A program made the position numbers and the translations under genes. DNA of 29,969 nt from a virus, in the IMG/VR virus record IMGVR_UViG_3300032291_000986, positions 1 through 29,969 of that record; one strand, written 5' to 3'. The notes under the pieces are model-generated. The model saw only the letters and a list, made by a program, of their open reading frames with translations, was not told the DNA's origin and ran no database searches. Position 1 is the first letter of the stretch, and each line of letters opens with the position of its first letter. Shown here one piece after another: positions 18,145 through 26,510 of this stretch.

Positions 18145-18176
18145 AAAAAAAAGGAGAGTGCCATAAGACACTCCCC
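18145..18176 (-). terminator. Intrinsic terminator after the major capsid gene
   Basis: On the minus strand GGGGAGTG (18169-18176) pairs with CACTCTCC (18153-18160), eight pairs including one G-T wobble, with an 8-base loop. Eight Ts follow (As at 18145-18152). It begins 14 bases after the capsid stop codon. This is the clearest regulatory structure in the window. Confidence 0.9.
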
Positions 18177-18189
18177 AGTATTCACCTTA

Positions 18190-19647
18190 TTAACCGTATC
18201 TAAACAAAACGAAGTTATTAGCACCAAGGGTACAAACACAACGCTCAGAAAGGAAGTTTACTTCCATTGCATCCAAGTCGCTAGTAGCAGCACCACCGGC
18301 AGAACCTGTAATCCAAGTCTTGTATCTACGATCCTCAGACTCAGTTGCGCGGTAGCGAACGTGAAGGAATGGACGCTTAGCGTTTTTGCCCATAATCTGG
18401 TCGTAAACAGAAGTTGAACCGGCAGGAACCATAAGACCTGTTACTGTGCCAGCAGCTAAATTATTATTAGTAGAAAGACCGCCACGCATAGTTGGGTCGT
18501 TCAAGTACTTCCAATCTGATTTGTAGAAGTCATAACCACGTCTGAAGCCTGAGAACCCAAGATTCAATGCCATAGTTACGTCATTGTCAAATAGACCGTA
18601 AGAAGCACCATAAGAAGGAGCGCCAGTTACAGTACTTGCACCGTTAAGGCCTGCAAGCATACCGTCAATATCAAAGCTCAATTGACGATTACAGAAGATA
18701 ACATTCTCCTCAATAGCTCCTTGCTTGTCAAGACGCTGTACGATTGTATCCCAATCAGCAAGAGATGTTGGCGTACCACCACCCCATACGTTACCACGGC
18801 TATTTACAACGTAGAAGATACCTTCAGATCCATCTGCAACGGCTGCGTTTGTAACGTTTTGCATTGGAACGGCTTCAATCATAGCTGTTTCAAGGTAATC
18901 CTCAAAGCGAAGACGAGTCTCATGCTCTGATTTTAGGTACCAAAGATAACCAGTAGCACCGTTCTCAGTTGTAACCTCAACCCATCCAATCTGAGCCATG
19001 TCAGAACCATTTACAGCGTAACGATCTTTTAGGATAATTGGCTTGTTAGAGAAGATTGAATCTTCTGAGTCAAGAGAACCAACCATACCTGTAGTTCCTT
19101 TTTTAAACTCAGAACCATAGATAAATACAGTACAGCTACTTCCAGCACCAGCAAATGCTTGACCGCCAACTTCATAATAAGCAACTGTAAAAGTACCAGC
19201 TACAGTTGTGCTGCCTGTTTGAGTAACAGCAGTAACAATACCTTTGTTTGATAAAGCTGTAGTTGCATCCTGAATAAATACTGTTTGTCCAACTCTAATT
19301 GCAACTGTAGCAGGGTCTCCCACACCACCAACATTCACCGCAGGAACTGTATAAGTTGCAGTAGCCGCAGCAGCTGCACTCGCTGATGTACATCCTGTGT
19401 ATTTGATGTGCAAACGACCTTGCTCAGCCCATTTGATTTGGTCAGAGTTTGAAGGCATCTCAGCACCTACAAGGCGCAAGAATGATGCAATTGTTCTGTT
19501 ACCATAACGCTCAAATTCCTTCTCATAAGTATCAGGAAGATACTGATTCAAGAAATCAAAGTTGGTAATATAGTTTTGTTGTAAAGCCAACTGTTCCGCT
19601 GCTGGTTGCAACGCAAACGTAGGACTCGCTAATACTGAACCTGCCAT
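18190..19647 (-). CDS. Major capsid protein (HK97-type), 485 aa
   Basis: Assigned from position (terminase, portal, scaffold, then this gene), length close to crAss-like capsid proteins, and sequence character. The N-terminus holds helical stretches (LNQYLPDTYEKEFERYGNRT, then IASFLRLVGAEMPSNSDQIK). About residues 80-180 hold an Ala/Thr/Gly/Val-rich beta insertion (IRVGQTVFIQD, AGTFTVAYYEVGG). The second half is mixed alpha/beta (ENVIFCNRQLSFDIDGMLAG; LNLGFSGFRRGYDFYKSDWK). The C-terminus contains ESEDRRYKTWITG. Codon use is visibly more regular and G+C-richer than that of neighbours, as is common for a highly expressed gene. The leader is A/T-rich with no Shine-Dalgarno, and a strong terminator follows. 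Confident from context; the HK97 fold is inferred. Confidence 0.85.
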   Translation of the reverse strand: MAGSVLASPTFALQPAAEQLALQQNYITNFDFLNQYLPDTYEKEFERYGNRTIASFLRLVGAEMPSNSDQIKWAEQGRLHIKYTGCTSASAAAAATATYTVPAVNVGGVGDPATVAIRVGQTVFIQDATTALSNKGIVTAVTQTGSTTVAGTFTVAYYEVGGQAFAGAGSSCTVFIYGSEFKKGTTGMVGSLDSEDSIFSNKPIILKDRYAVNGSDMAQIGWVEVTTENGATGYLWYLKSEHETRLRFEDYLETAMIEAVPMQNVTNAAVADGSEGIFYVVNSRGNVWGGGTPTSLADWDTIVQRLDKQGAIEENVIFCNRQLSFDIDGMLAGLNGASTVTGAPSYGASYGLFDNDVTMALNLGFSGFRRGYDFYKSDWKYLNDPTMRGGLSTNNNLAAGTVTGLMVPAGSTSVYDQIMGKNAKRPFLHVRYRATESEDRRYKTWITGSAGGAATSDLDAMEVNFLSERCVCTLGANNFVLFRYG

Positions 19648-19668
19648 TTTTTTAAATTTTTAATTTGT

Positions 19669-20733
19669 CTATAATTTTTTTATGCTGCGGATTTTTAAGC
19701 TTTTTCCATGGTCAGGATTAACCGCTTTAACCTGAAACCCATCATTCCCCCTCGTTGTCTCATTTGCCTTACGCTCAGACATATTGATATTCTTAGTCTT
19801 ACGCATAAAGTCATCTGCTGCATCAGTCATACCTTGCTCATAAAAGAACTTGGCAAACCTCTCAGGGTTCATTGCAACAGCCAAAGCCTTATGGTATCCA
19901 CCTGCATCTTTAATCAAGCCGCTATCATCGATAAACTTACCGATAAAGCTTGATGGATTTGAGTGTAACTTTTTAAGCTCATTAGCATCCCCAGGATTAA
20001 AATTAAGCTTTTTGTTATTGACACTAAATTCAAAACCTTTGAAATTACCATCAAATACCTCATTGGTTTTTTGTTCAAACCATTGACGCTTACGATTATT
20101 TTCCTCCTCGATCGTCTTAGCCTGTTGCATATATTGACGATAAGCATTGAACTCCTCTTTCTCTTCCTGAGACATACCTGCCGTACTTGACTCAAGGGGC
20201 ATCTTATACATCTCCTTCTGAGAGTTGAAAAACTTCTTTGCCTCATTAACAGCTTTCTTTCTTGATATCTTCGTCTTCTTAATATAAGACTCGTCATCAA
20301 GGTCCTCGTCATACCTGTAATCATCCAACATCATCTCAACGTCATCTTCGTCAAGACCATCTTGTGTAGATAACAAGTACTCTTTAATTAGCTGCTCTTC
20401 CGGAACAGAATCGAAATCTTTCTTCAACTTGAGAAAGTCTTCGAATCCTCTTCCTGTGTCTTTTCTATACTTCATATAAGCAGCTACATCCTCTGGCATC
20501 TCCTCTGAGTTACGCTCAGCCATCAATTCATCGAATGAGTTAATCTGCTTGTTGTATCTTTTCCCTATATATGAAAGAACGTCTTCTTCTTTTAACTCAG
20601 GCTCCTGCGAGAAGCTTTCCTGCGGTGTATCTTGCGACAATGACTGCTCATGCTTCTCAAGAAGTTCCTTTTCTACCTCTTGTACACTCTTGGGTTCTGT
20701 TGAGTCTAATACTCTTACTGCTTTAAATTCCAT
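19669..20733 (-). CDS. Putative capsid scaffolding protein, 354 aa
   Basis: Very acidic and charged. Residues 1-60 are Glu/Ser/Gln-rich, and residues 95-150 are strongly acidic (LDEDDVEMMLDDYRYDEDLD). Coiled-coil helices cover about residues 150-230. The short C-terminus is basic (DHGKSLKIRSIKKL) and could bind the inner capsid surface. Together with its place between portal and major capsid genes, this is the usual picture of a scaffolding protein. No Ser-His protease motif was seen, so it does not look like a protease fusion. The ATG at 20733 follows a 52-base AT-rich gap with a candidate promoter element, and the gene ends 21 bases before the capsid ATG. The scaffold role is inferred from composition and position. 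Confidence 0.7.
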   Translation of the reverse strand: MEFKAVRVLDSTEPKSVQEVEKELLEKHEQSLSQDTPQESFSQEPELKEEDVLSYIGKRYNKQINSFDELMAERNSEEMPEDVAAYMKYRKDTGRGFEDFLKLKKDFDSVPEEQLIKEYLLSTQDGLDEDDVEMMLDDYRYDEDLDDESYIKKTKISRKKAVNEAKKFFNSQKEMYKMPLESSTAGMSQEEKEEFNAYRQYMQQAKTIEEENNRKRQWFEQKTNEVFDGNFKGFEFSVNNKKLNFNPGDANELKKLHSNPSSFIGKFIDDSGLIKDAGGYHKALAVAMNPERFAKFFYEQGMTDAADDFMRKTKNINMSERKANETTRGNDGFQVKAVNPDHGKSLKIRSIKKL

Positions 20734-20750
20734 TTGATTTTATTTTAATT

Positions 20751-20763
20751 ATTTGCAAATTTA
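20751..20763 (-). promoter_or_regulatory. Palindrome and candidate -7 element upstream of scaffold/capsid genes
   Basis: The 52-base gap between portal and scaffold holds a perfect 10-base palindrome ATTTGCAAAT (20751-20760) that overlaps a minus-strand TAAATTTG (20756-20763), matching TAnnTTTG. No TTTG -33 element is evident. It could give an extra transcript for scaffold and capsid. Confidence 0.3.
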
Positions 20764-20785
20764 TAAAAAATTTTATTATGTAGTA

Positions 20786-23221
20786 TTATCTTGGATTAAA
20801 TTCTGCTAAATCAAATCCATCTAGGCTATCTTCATTACTTTCAAAGTCAAGTGGAGGTAGGTTATTCTTCCTCTGATTGATGAGTTTTGACTGCTGAGTG
20901 TTCTGGATACCTATGCGCTTATTCTTCTCCTCCTCTCTTTTAGTCTCTCTGCTTGTCAATAAACTTGATTGCATCTCATGCATCTTTAGATTGTATTGGA
21001 ACTCCTCTGCCATCAGCTTAGACTTGATCCCTGCTTCGAACTCCATCTTCTTCATTTGCCCCTCTATCTCTGCCTGGATAACCATTGTCTTTGACTGGGC
21101 CTCAAGTTGTATCTTCTGTACTGCCATCTCGGCTGCCATCTGTTGAGATTGCATCTGCTGCTGTGCCTGCATCGCCTGCTTTTGCATCATCATCTGCTCC
21201 ATTCTCTCTGCATTCTTAACTCGCTTGAGCTTCAGTAGCTGATTGGCTAGCTTGAGATTTTTAAGCTCTCTGATGTCAATAGCATCCTCAAGGTTAATAT
21301 CACCTTTCGATAATGCCACTTGTATATTTGCTTCTAACTGCGCTTTCTGTTCCTCATCAGGAGTGACCTCAATGAATATACCAAAGTCGTACAGATACAA
21401 GTCCTTGATGTCATTTAGGATAGAGGTATTGTACCTGCCAATTCTCATAGCAAAGTCCTCTTTAAAGTCTGCATACTCTAAGATGTCAGAAACCCTGTAG
21501 GTTATTGCCTCAGCTAGTCTTCTGTAGATAAACAAACCACTCTCAAGGATATGTCTTGTTGCTGTATTTGAGTTGAGTGCTGCCATCTTCTGTAGCCCAA
21601 CCAAAGAGTTCGGGTCAGGCGTTGAGCCATCTCTCGCCTCGTTAAGACCTGTTACGGTCCTAATCATGTCCATATAGTGCTGGTAGTTGGCGATGAGCAT
21701 TTGCGTCTTTGCTGCCCCTGAGTTTGACGTAAGCTGAGTGATCGGCACCCTAGCATTGTTAAAGTCACCATCCTGAGTGAAGCTCCTACCGATAACACTA
21801 CCTGTTTGGAAGTAGAGCCTTAGTGCATCCTCAGGGTTATATGCGGCACCTGTACCTAGGTCAACCTCATTGAGACCGTCAGCGTCAATGAACACACCAT
21901 CAGGCACAACCCTGTTTATGACCTGCTGTAGCTTTAAGTGCGTTATCTGAATCAAGTCAGCGAATGGTATCATCCTTCTTACCAATGACTCAATAACACC
22001 CTTGTACATCCTTGGTGCGCAGGCCACATACATTGGCATTGCGTGTTGTGCTGATGACTTTGGTCTGACCATATTCTCAGCCATCTCCCATTTAACCAAG
22101 TAGTTAGTACCCATTACCATGACACCCTCATACCATACGTCAATGGTCTTCTCTACCTTCTCAAAGTTACCCTCCTCCATCATCTCTGTCGGAGGATTGA
22201 ACGTGTCATCCTTTGGTATCATCTTGACAGAACCGGTATCGGTAGTCTTCCTCTTATAGACTACCTTTTTGGTTGTCTTATAGTTAAAATATAGCAGAGT
22301 GCAAGTGTCCCTACTAAACAAGCTATTCTCATAGAATCTTGCAACATTGTAGTAATCGTACCAAGATTGACTGTATTGTGAGATTTTTTGTAAATCATCA
22401 TTCGTTAGTTTTGGATTGATTTTATATAGCTCTGTAAGAGGCACGGTTTTAATCTCACCCCAATAGAAGCAATCTTCGAAGAATGGGTCCTCAGTATAGC
22501 TGTAGACCACATTAGCTGGGTCTACATATGAAACCCTTACACCTTCGCCTAGCAAGAACTCGTGCTTTGCCACTGCTATACCAAGTACAGTCATGTCATA
22601 GTCTAAACGCTTTCTCGTGTCGTAGTAGTGGTTCTCGTCAAATATTGTGTTTATTGCTACCTCCTCTGCTATCTCAATTGCAGGCTTATAATTTATTTGC
22701 ATATACAATGACAGCTCCTCGTCATTCTCAGGTAGCGTGTTCGGGTCCGTAACAAATGGATTGGCACCTGTGAACTTTTGGATCGTCTCAAATATTGGCT
22801 TGCCAATCATCTGAGTCTCTATCATGTCTTGGTACTTATTACGCTTTGCCAATGACATAGCATCCTGGGCGTATGCCTTTGGCTTGAATAGCCTGTCAGC
22901 CATTCCATTTACTACGATGTCAACAAACTTTGGTATAACAGGAACAGGAGTCCAATCGATATTCAAATAAGATAAATCACCATCAATCGCTAGCTCATTC
23001 TTGTACTTTGCTACCGACTGTTCACCTCTTGCGTAGAGCCTAAGCTTATGGAACTCTCTCCATCTGCTGTAGTATCTGCAAGATGTACCATCCTTTCTAA
23101 ACCACTCATATTGAATAGCTTGTCCTACTTGCAACCCATAGCTTTCTGATGCCTTCTCTGCGTCAGTTGCCCATTGTTTAGGGAAGTCCGAGTACTGTAT
23201 GTCTATGATTATATCTTTCAT
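20786..23221 (-). CDS. Portal protein, 811 aa
   Basis: The length and pattern match portals of crAss-like phages. The N-terminal domain contains WREFHKLRLYARGEQSVAKY and PKFVDIVVNGMADRLFKPKA, followed by a mixed core (YDMTVLGIAVAKHEFLLGEG; VSYVDPANVVYSYTEDPFFE). A stem or crown helical part (LKLQQVINRVVPDGVFIDAD; VTGLNEARDGSTPDP) comes next. At about residues 660-750 lies a Met/Gln-rich coiled coil (MEQMMMQKQAMQAQQQMQ), and the tail is basic then acidic. The portal would form the dodecameric ring at one capsid vertex through which DNA passes. Its ATG overlaps the terminase stop (ATGA), a translational coupling expected for packaging partners. Confidence 0.9.
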   Translation of the reverse strand: MKDIIIDIQYSDFPKQWATDAEKASESYGLQVGQAIQYEWFRKDGTSCRYYSRWREFHKLRLYARGEQSVAKYKNELAIDGDLSYLNIDWTPVPVIPKFVDIVVNGMADRLFKPKAYAQDAMSLAKRNKYQDMIETQMIGKPIFETIQKFTGANPFVTDPNTLPENDEELSLYMQINYKPAIEIAEEVAINTIFDENHYYDTRKRLDYDMTVLGIAVAKHEFLLGEGVRVSYVDPANVVYSYTEDPFFEDCFYWGEIKTVPLTELYKINPKLTNDDLQKISQYSQSWYDYYNVARFYENSLFSRDTCTLLYFNYKTTKKVVYKRKTTDTGSVKMIPKDDTFNPPTEMMEEGNFEKVEKTIDVWYEGVMVMGTNYLVKWEMAENMVRPKSSAQHAMPMYVACAPRMYKGVIESLVRRMIPFADLIQITHLKLQQVINRVVPDGVFIDADGLNEVDLGTGAAYNPEDALRLYFQTGSVIGRSFTQDGDFNNARVPITQLTSNSGAAKTQMLIANYQHYMDMIRTVTGLNEARDGSTPDPNSLVGLQKMAALNSNTATRHILESGLFIYRRLAEAITYRVSDILEYADFKEDFAMRIGRYNTSILNDIKDLYLYDFGIFIEVTPDEEQKAQLEANIQVALSKGDINLEDAIDIRELKNLKLANQLLKLKRVKNAERMEQMMMQKQAMQAQQQMQSQQMAAEMAVQKIQLEAQSKTMVIQAEIEGQMKKMEFEAGIKSKLMAEEFQYNLKMHEMQSSLLTSRETKREEEKNKRIGIQNTQQSKLINQRKNNLPPLDFESNEDSLDGFDLAEFNPR

Positions 23222-25464
23222 TTCATTATTTGACTTGTTAACCCATCGTTTGTATATCTAGCAAAGTTAATAATTATTTTTGATTCTTTCTTTTCTGGCA
23301 TATAAAGGTGTTTCTGATTTGCCATAATTGCTAATCCTGAGCTGATTGCAGCGTCAAACTTAGTCCTGTCATTTATATCAAACTTTGCCCAATCTTCAAG
23401 TGTTCTTGTAAATGGCATATTGCCAATTACGTCAGGTTCTCTATATGCACCGGTATAATCAAATCCTATGAACTTCTCGATGTATGACTCGATTGCAGAG
23501 GCATGAGACTGCTTGACATCCTCAGATGAATTAGGTATACCACCTAGCTCTCGCTCTGTTTTTGTCAACTTGTTCAACTGCTTGTCTGGTCTGTTCATAC
23601 AAAATCCTCTGTATCCTCTGTTTTTAAAATGGTACAATAACCTTGGTTTATTATTCTCTATAAGTATTGGCATTCCGTAGTAAACGCAAGCCATAAGTAT
23701 CTCCTCAAAAAATATCTCTGCTGTTTGTGGTCTTGCTATATATTCCAAAAAGAACTCATTCACTGGGGCATCATCCATATGGAACTTTGTCATCCCATGC
23801 AGCGATCCACTTGACCCTCTTCCTCCAACAACTGCTGAGATGTCATATGGGTCACATCCAAACGACCCTAAATGCTCATTACCTGGATGCTTGATTCCGT
23901 TTCTTGTATGCACATTGTTTGCATAATGCGCAGGAGGGAACCAACTAATTAAAAATCTTCCATGTTTATTTGGAGTCCATATAACCTTTGTGTCTTTAAT
24001 TCCGTCTTTCCAAGAGAATGACCCTCTTGTTAAATACTGCTCCTTGATTAAGGAGTCATTGTAATCAATTTGCTGATATATCTTAGTCAGGTTAAATATC
24101 GCCTGCTTACTCTCATCTCTAAATGCATGGGACTCTGACCTTGGGAACTGACGATAGAACTCATTCAGTGCATCAGCATCATTCTTTAGTGATGCTGCCT
24201 CATTCTCCCAGTAGTCAATCGCTCCATTTGATATCTTGCCACCATCAACACCCTCTATTGGCTTCTCAGGCTTCCTGAACACAGGCATACCGTACTTATC
24301 AATAAAGCCCTCCATGTTCCACTCCATCGGGATAAACAATGAGTATAGCCCACTTTTTGTCTGACCATTGGCATTCCTGTTCTCTACATTCGAGTCATAG
24401 TACAAGGACTTGAAGTTATCACCACCCTTGTTCAAGGCATTTGAGGTAGACCCCATCATACACTTGCCTATAATCTTGCTACCCAAACGCAAACACGTTT
24501 TTGTTACACGCCAGTTATTAAGAATGTTATTTGGCTTTACCCACTTGCCTGACTCGTCATGAGCCAGGAACAATAACTTCTCACCGTCATAAGAGTTCTC
24601 CTCAGTATTCTTCCAGTCAATAGTAGTATCCAATCCGACTATGTCATTGTTATTGACCTCATGCATATTCTTCTTGGTAATCTTCGATGCCGGAACACGA
24701 AATGCCAACTCTACTTTTGGCTTGTCCATACCATCCATTATTGGCTTGAAGAAGAACGGCAGCTTATTGTTGATTGGGACCACCTTGTCGGTAAACATCT
24801 TCTTGGCATCGGCACCGGTCTTTGACAGGATACCTAGTCGCGCGTCCTTTACTAATGTTGCTAGATTTACGCACTCGGAGGATGACATAAATGAGAACCC
24901 TGAGCGTCTTATCTTGAGGTATATCATTCCGAAGCATCTTGGGTCCGCTTTGCAAGCCTCCCAAAATAGGAAGAAGATTCTATTCGCTTCTCGGAAGTCA
25001 GGATAACCAACGTCAATGCTTGACCATTGTAGGTACATATAATGAGACCCTGTGATATAGCAAGGAGTCCCATTATTCATAAACCAATAGCCTTGCTCAC
25101 GATAATCGAACTCGGTCTCTATATAGTCAACCCATTTATTTTTGAACTCGATTGGCTTTTCATTCCATTGGAAGATTGAGTTTATCTTCTCAAGTTCTCT
25201 AGGTATCGGAACACGCTCCCAATGTTGCTCTGCTTTTGAGTCGCTCCTTTTGCGGCAGTTCTCAGGTGCAGGAGGAAGGGCTATGTTTATCCCTGATACG
25301 TTTATAACCTCGCCTATCTGACCGCTCTTTGAGATAACAATAATGTCGTACTGCTCATTGTAACCGTACAGCCAAGAGCGAACTCTGTTTTTATTAGTAA
25401 TCGCATTTAAAGGAATTAAATCCTTCACGACATAATAAAGTCTATTTTGATCGTCTTTCTGCAA
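23218..25464 (-). CDS. terL: Terminase large subunit (ATPase-nuclease), 748 aa
   Basis: DNA-packaging motor with two domains. In the ATPase domain the P-loop region is KIRRSGFSFMSSS (residues 184-196), a deviant Walker A without the usual GK-S/T. Walker B is LLFLAHDE (residues 297-304, D303 and E304 catalytic), followed by a coupling-like GSTSN at 338-342. The C-terminal RNase H-like nuclease has likely metal ligands D538 (GCDPYD), E603 (ILIEN) and D704 (KFDAAISSG). Deviant P-loops of this type occur in crAss-like terminases. The only possible start is TTG at 25464: an in-frame stop lies just upstream and no ATG follows nearby. It overlaps the putative small subunit by 23 bases. Confidence 0.93.
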   Translation of the reverse strand: MQKDDQNRLYYVVKDLIPLNAITNKNRVRSWLYGYNEQYDIIVISKSGQIGEVINVSGINIALPPAPENCRKRSDSKAEQHWERVPIPRELEKINSIFQWNEKPIEFKNKWVDYIETEFDYREQGYWFMNNGTPCYITGSHYMYLQWSSIDVGYPDFREANRIFFLFWEACKADPRCFGMIYLKIRRSGFSFMSSSECVNLATLVKDARLGILSKTGADAKKMFTDKVVPINNKLPFFFKPIMDGMDKPKVELAFRVPASKITKKNMHEVNNNDIVGLDTTIDWKNTEENSYDGEKLLFLAHDESGKWVKPNNILNNWRVTKTCLRLGSKIIGKCMMGSTSNALNKGGDNFKSLYYDSNVENRNANGQTKSGLYSLFIPMEWNMEGFIDKYGMPVFRKPEKPIEGVDGGKISNGAIDYWENEAASLKNDADALNEFYRQFPRSESHAFRDESKQAIFNLTKIYQQIDYNDSLIKEQYLTRGSFSWKDGIKDTKVIWTPNKHGRFLISWFPPAHYANNVHTRNGIKHPGNEHLGSFGCDPYDISAVVGGRGSSGSLHGMTKFHMDDAPVNEFFLEYIARPQTAEIFFEEILMACVYYGMPILIENNKPRLLYHFKNRGYRGFCMNRPDKQLNKLTKTERELGGIPNSSEDVKQSHASAIESYIEKFIGFDYTGAYREPDVIGNMPFTRTLEDWAKFDINDRTKFDAAISSGLAIMANQKHLYMPEKKESKIIINFARYTNDGLTSQIMK

Positions 25465-25720
25465 AACCTTGTTTTGAGTCTACTTTACTAATACCTCTCT
25501 CTATGTAATCAAGAGATTCTTTCTCGGATTCTATTCTACTGAGTATTTCAAATGCGTCAAATATTGCCAACTTCTTGGATGCTGCTGCATTCTTTAACTT
25601 ATCTGCTGATATATCGCCATCCTCGTGGGTGACGATACTTTCCTCTGCAACCTTTATCAATTCCTCTATGGCCTTGTATCCAGAGTTTATTATTTTAAGC
25701 TTTAGCTCTCTGTTACTCAT
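25442..25720 (-). CDS. Putative terminase small subunit, 92 aa
   Basis: A small helical protein (EELIKVAEESIVTHEDGDIS; DKLKNAAASKKLAIFDAFEI) with a basic C-terminus (GFAERRSK). There is no recognised helix-turn-helix signature. The assignment rests on place and size: it directly precedes and overlaps the large terminase gene by 23 bases, and its ATG overlaps the stop of the GroES-like gene (ATGA). Small terminase subunits bind the packaging start site and stimulate the large subunit. Some phages encode other small proteins here, so the function is tentative although the gene itself is sure. Confidence 0.55.
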   Translation of the reverse strand: MSNRELKLKIINSGYKAIEELIKVAEESIVTHEDGDISADKLKNAAASKKLAIFDAFEILSRIESEKESLDYIERGISKVDSKQGFAERRSK

Positions 25721-26289
25721 ACCGGCTCTAGTTTCATTGTCACAAAATGGTCATACATCCTATATAGCTTTTCACCATCAATTTCAAATTCGTACTCACC
25801 GTTAGGGGCAAAGCACACGGTATCTCCTTCGTTGACACCTTTACTTTTTAAATATTCATTAGGGTACTTCATTGTACCCATCAAAGGCTCAAGCGTGAAC
25901 GGTTTCTTTATATAGCTCTCTTCAGCAGGGATAGGTTTTACGAAACAATACCTATCATATGCGTTCCACTTGCCATCACTTTTATATAAAAAAAACTGTT
26001 CTTCATCAATAAAGAACAGGTCCTCCTTAAAAAAGCTCTTACCGCTTTTGCGTCTTCCCTTAATGTCATTGTAGAACTTAAAGACATTATGGTGGACAAT
26101 TAAGGTGTCACCTGGTCTTATTGGACCGCTGTAATCTATAGGTGTCTCTATAACCTCAGCATAACGATTTGAGAACTTTGACTCCTCCTCAGAGGTGTTT
26201 ACAATGAACTCAACACCAGCTATACTTTTTGTGTTGTTATATCGACTCCCATTTACAGGCTTTACTATAAACTGAGTCGGTGATTTCAT
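25717..26289 (-). CDS. GroES-like co-chaperonin with two GroES-fold halves, 190 aa
   Basis: The C-terminal half (residues about 113-188) follows the GroES order: an opening strand CFVKPI, a flexible stretch, a GT-x-KYP strand, then GVNEGDTVCF and EYEFEIDGEKLYRMYD, equal to the GD-V-F and dGe-yl--r-dd parts of GroES. Residues 5-105 repeat this plan: FIVKPVNGSRY, then RYAEVIETP, GPIRPGDTLIVHHNVFKF and EEQFFLYK. Phage co-chaperonins (T4 gp31 is the known case) help the host chaperonin fold the capsid protein, which fits its place just upstream of packaging and capsid genes. The start ATG overlaps the previous stop (TAATG). The C-terminal assignment is good; the duplicated N-terminal fold is inferred. 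Confidence 0.75.
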   Translation of the reverse strand: MKSPTQFIVKPVNGSRYNNTKSIAGVEFIVNTSEEESKFSNRYAEVIETPIDYSGPIRPGDTLIVHHNVFKFYNDIKGRRKSGKSFFKEDLFFIDEEQFFLYKSDGKWNAYDRYCFVKPIPAEESYIKKPFTLEPLMGTMKYPNEYLKSKGVNEGDTVCFAPNGEYEFEIDGEKLYRMYDHFVTMKLEPV

Positions 26290-26510
26290 TAAAAATCTAT
26301 ATTAAATTCGATTGAAATTGGAATAGTGTCATTAAATTCTTTCCACAGGACTACTTCCTGCTTCTTATTTACTATGTAGATTCGGATAGCTCCCGATTGG
26401 TCTCTTCTTATAAGATGAATCTCATTAGTATCGCCTAAGACTTTCTGCCCGACAACATAATGCATTGCGTTCTTATAATCAGCACCTATCGATATCTTCC
26501 TTACGTCCAT
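26289..26510 (-). CDS. Small protein of unknown function, 73 aa
   Basis: Unrecognised. It begins MDVRKISIGADYKNAMHYVV and alternates hydrophobic and charged residues in a way that predicts a small beta-rich domain (IHLIRRD, AIRIYIVN, EVVLWKEF, ISIEFNIDF). No Cys, signal peptide or membrane segment is present. It is linked by TAATG overlaps both to the fibre gene upstream and to the GroES-like gene downstream, so it is certainly part of the same operon. Its tight coupling supports a real gene. Confidence 0.7.
   Translation of the reverse strand: MDVRKISIGADYKNAMHYVVGQKVLGDTNEIHLIRRDQSGAIRIYIVNKKQEVVLWKEFNDTIPISIEFNIDF

Noticed and set aside
18124-18171. Upstream 16-residue extension of the 250-residue protein
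   Set aside because: It is encoded by the stem, loop and T-tract of the capsid terminator and has no plausible conserved character; ATG at 18123 is better.
24641-25006. Plus-strand open frame of 121 codons
   Set aside because: It lies wholly within the large terminase gene with its catalytic motifs on the other strand; no independent support.
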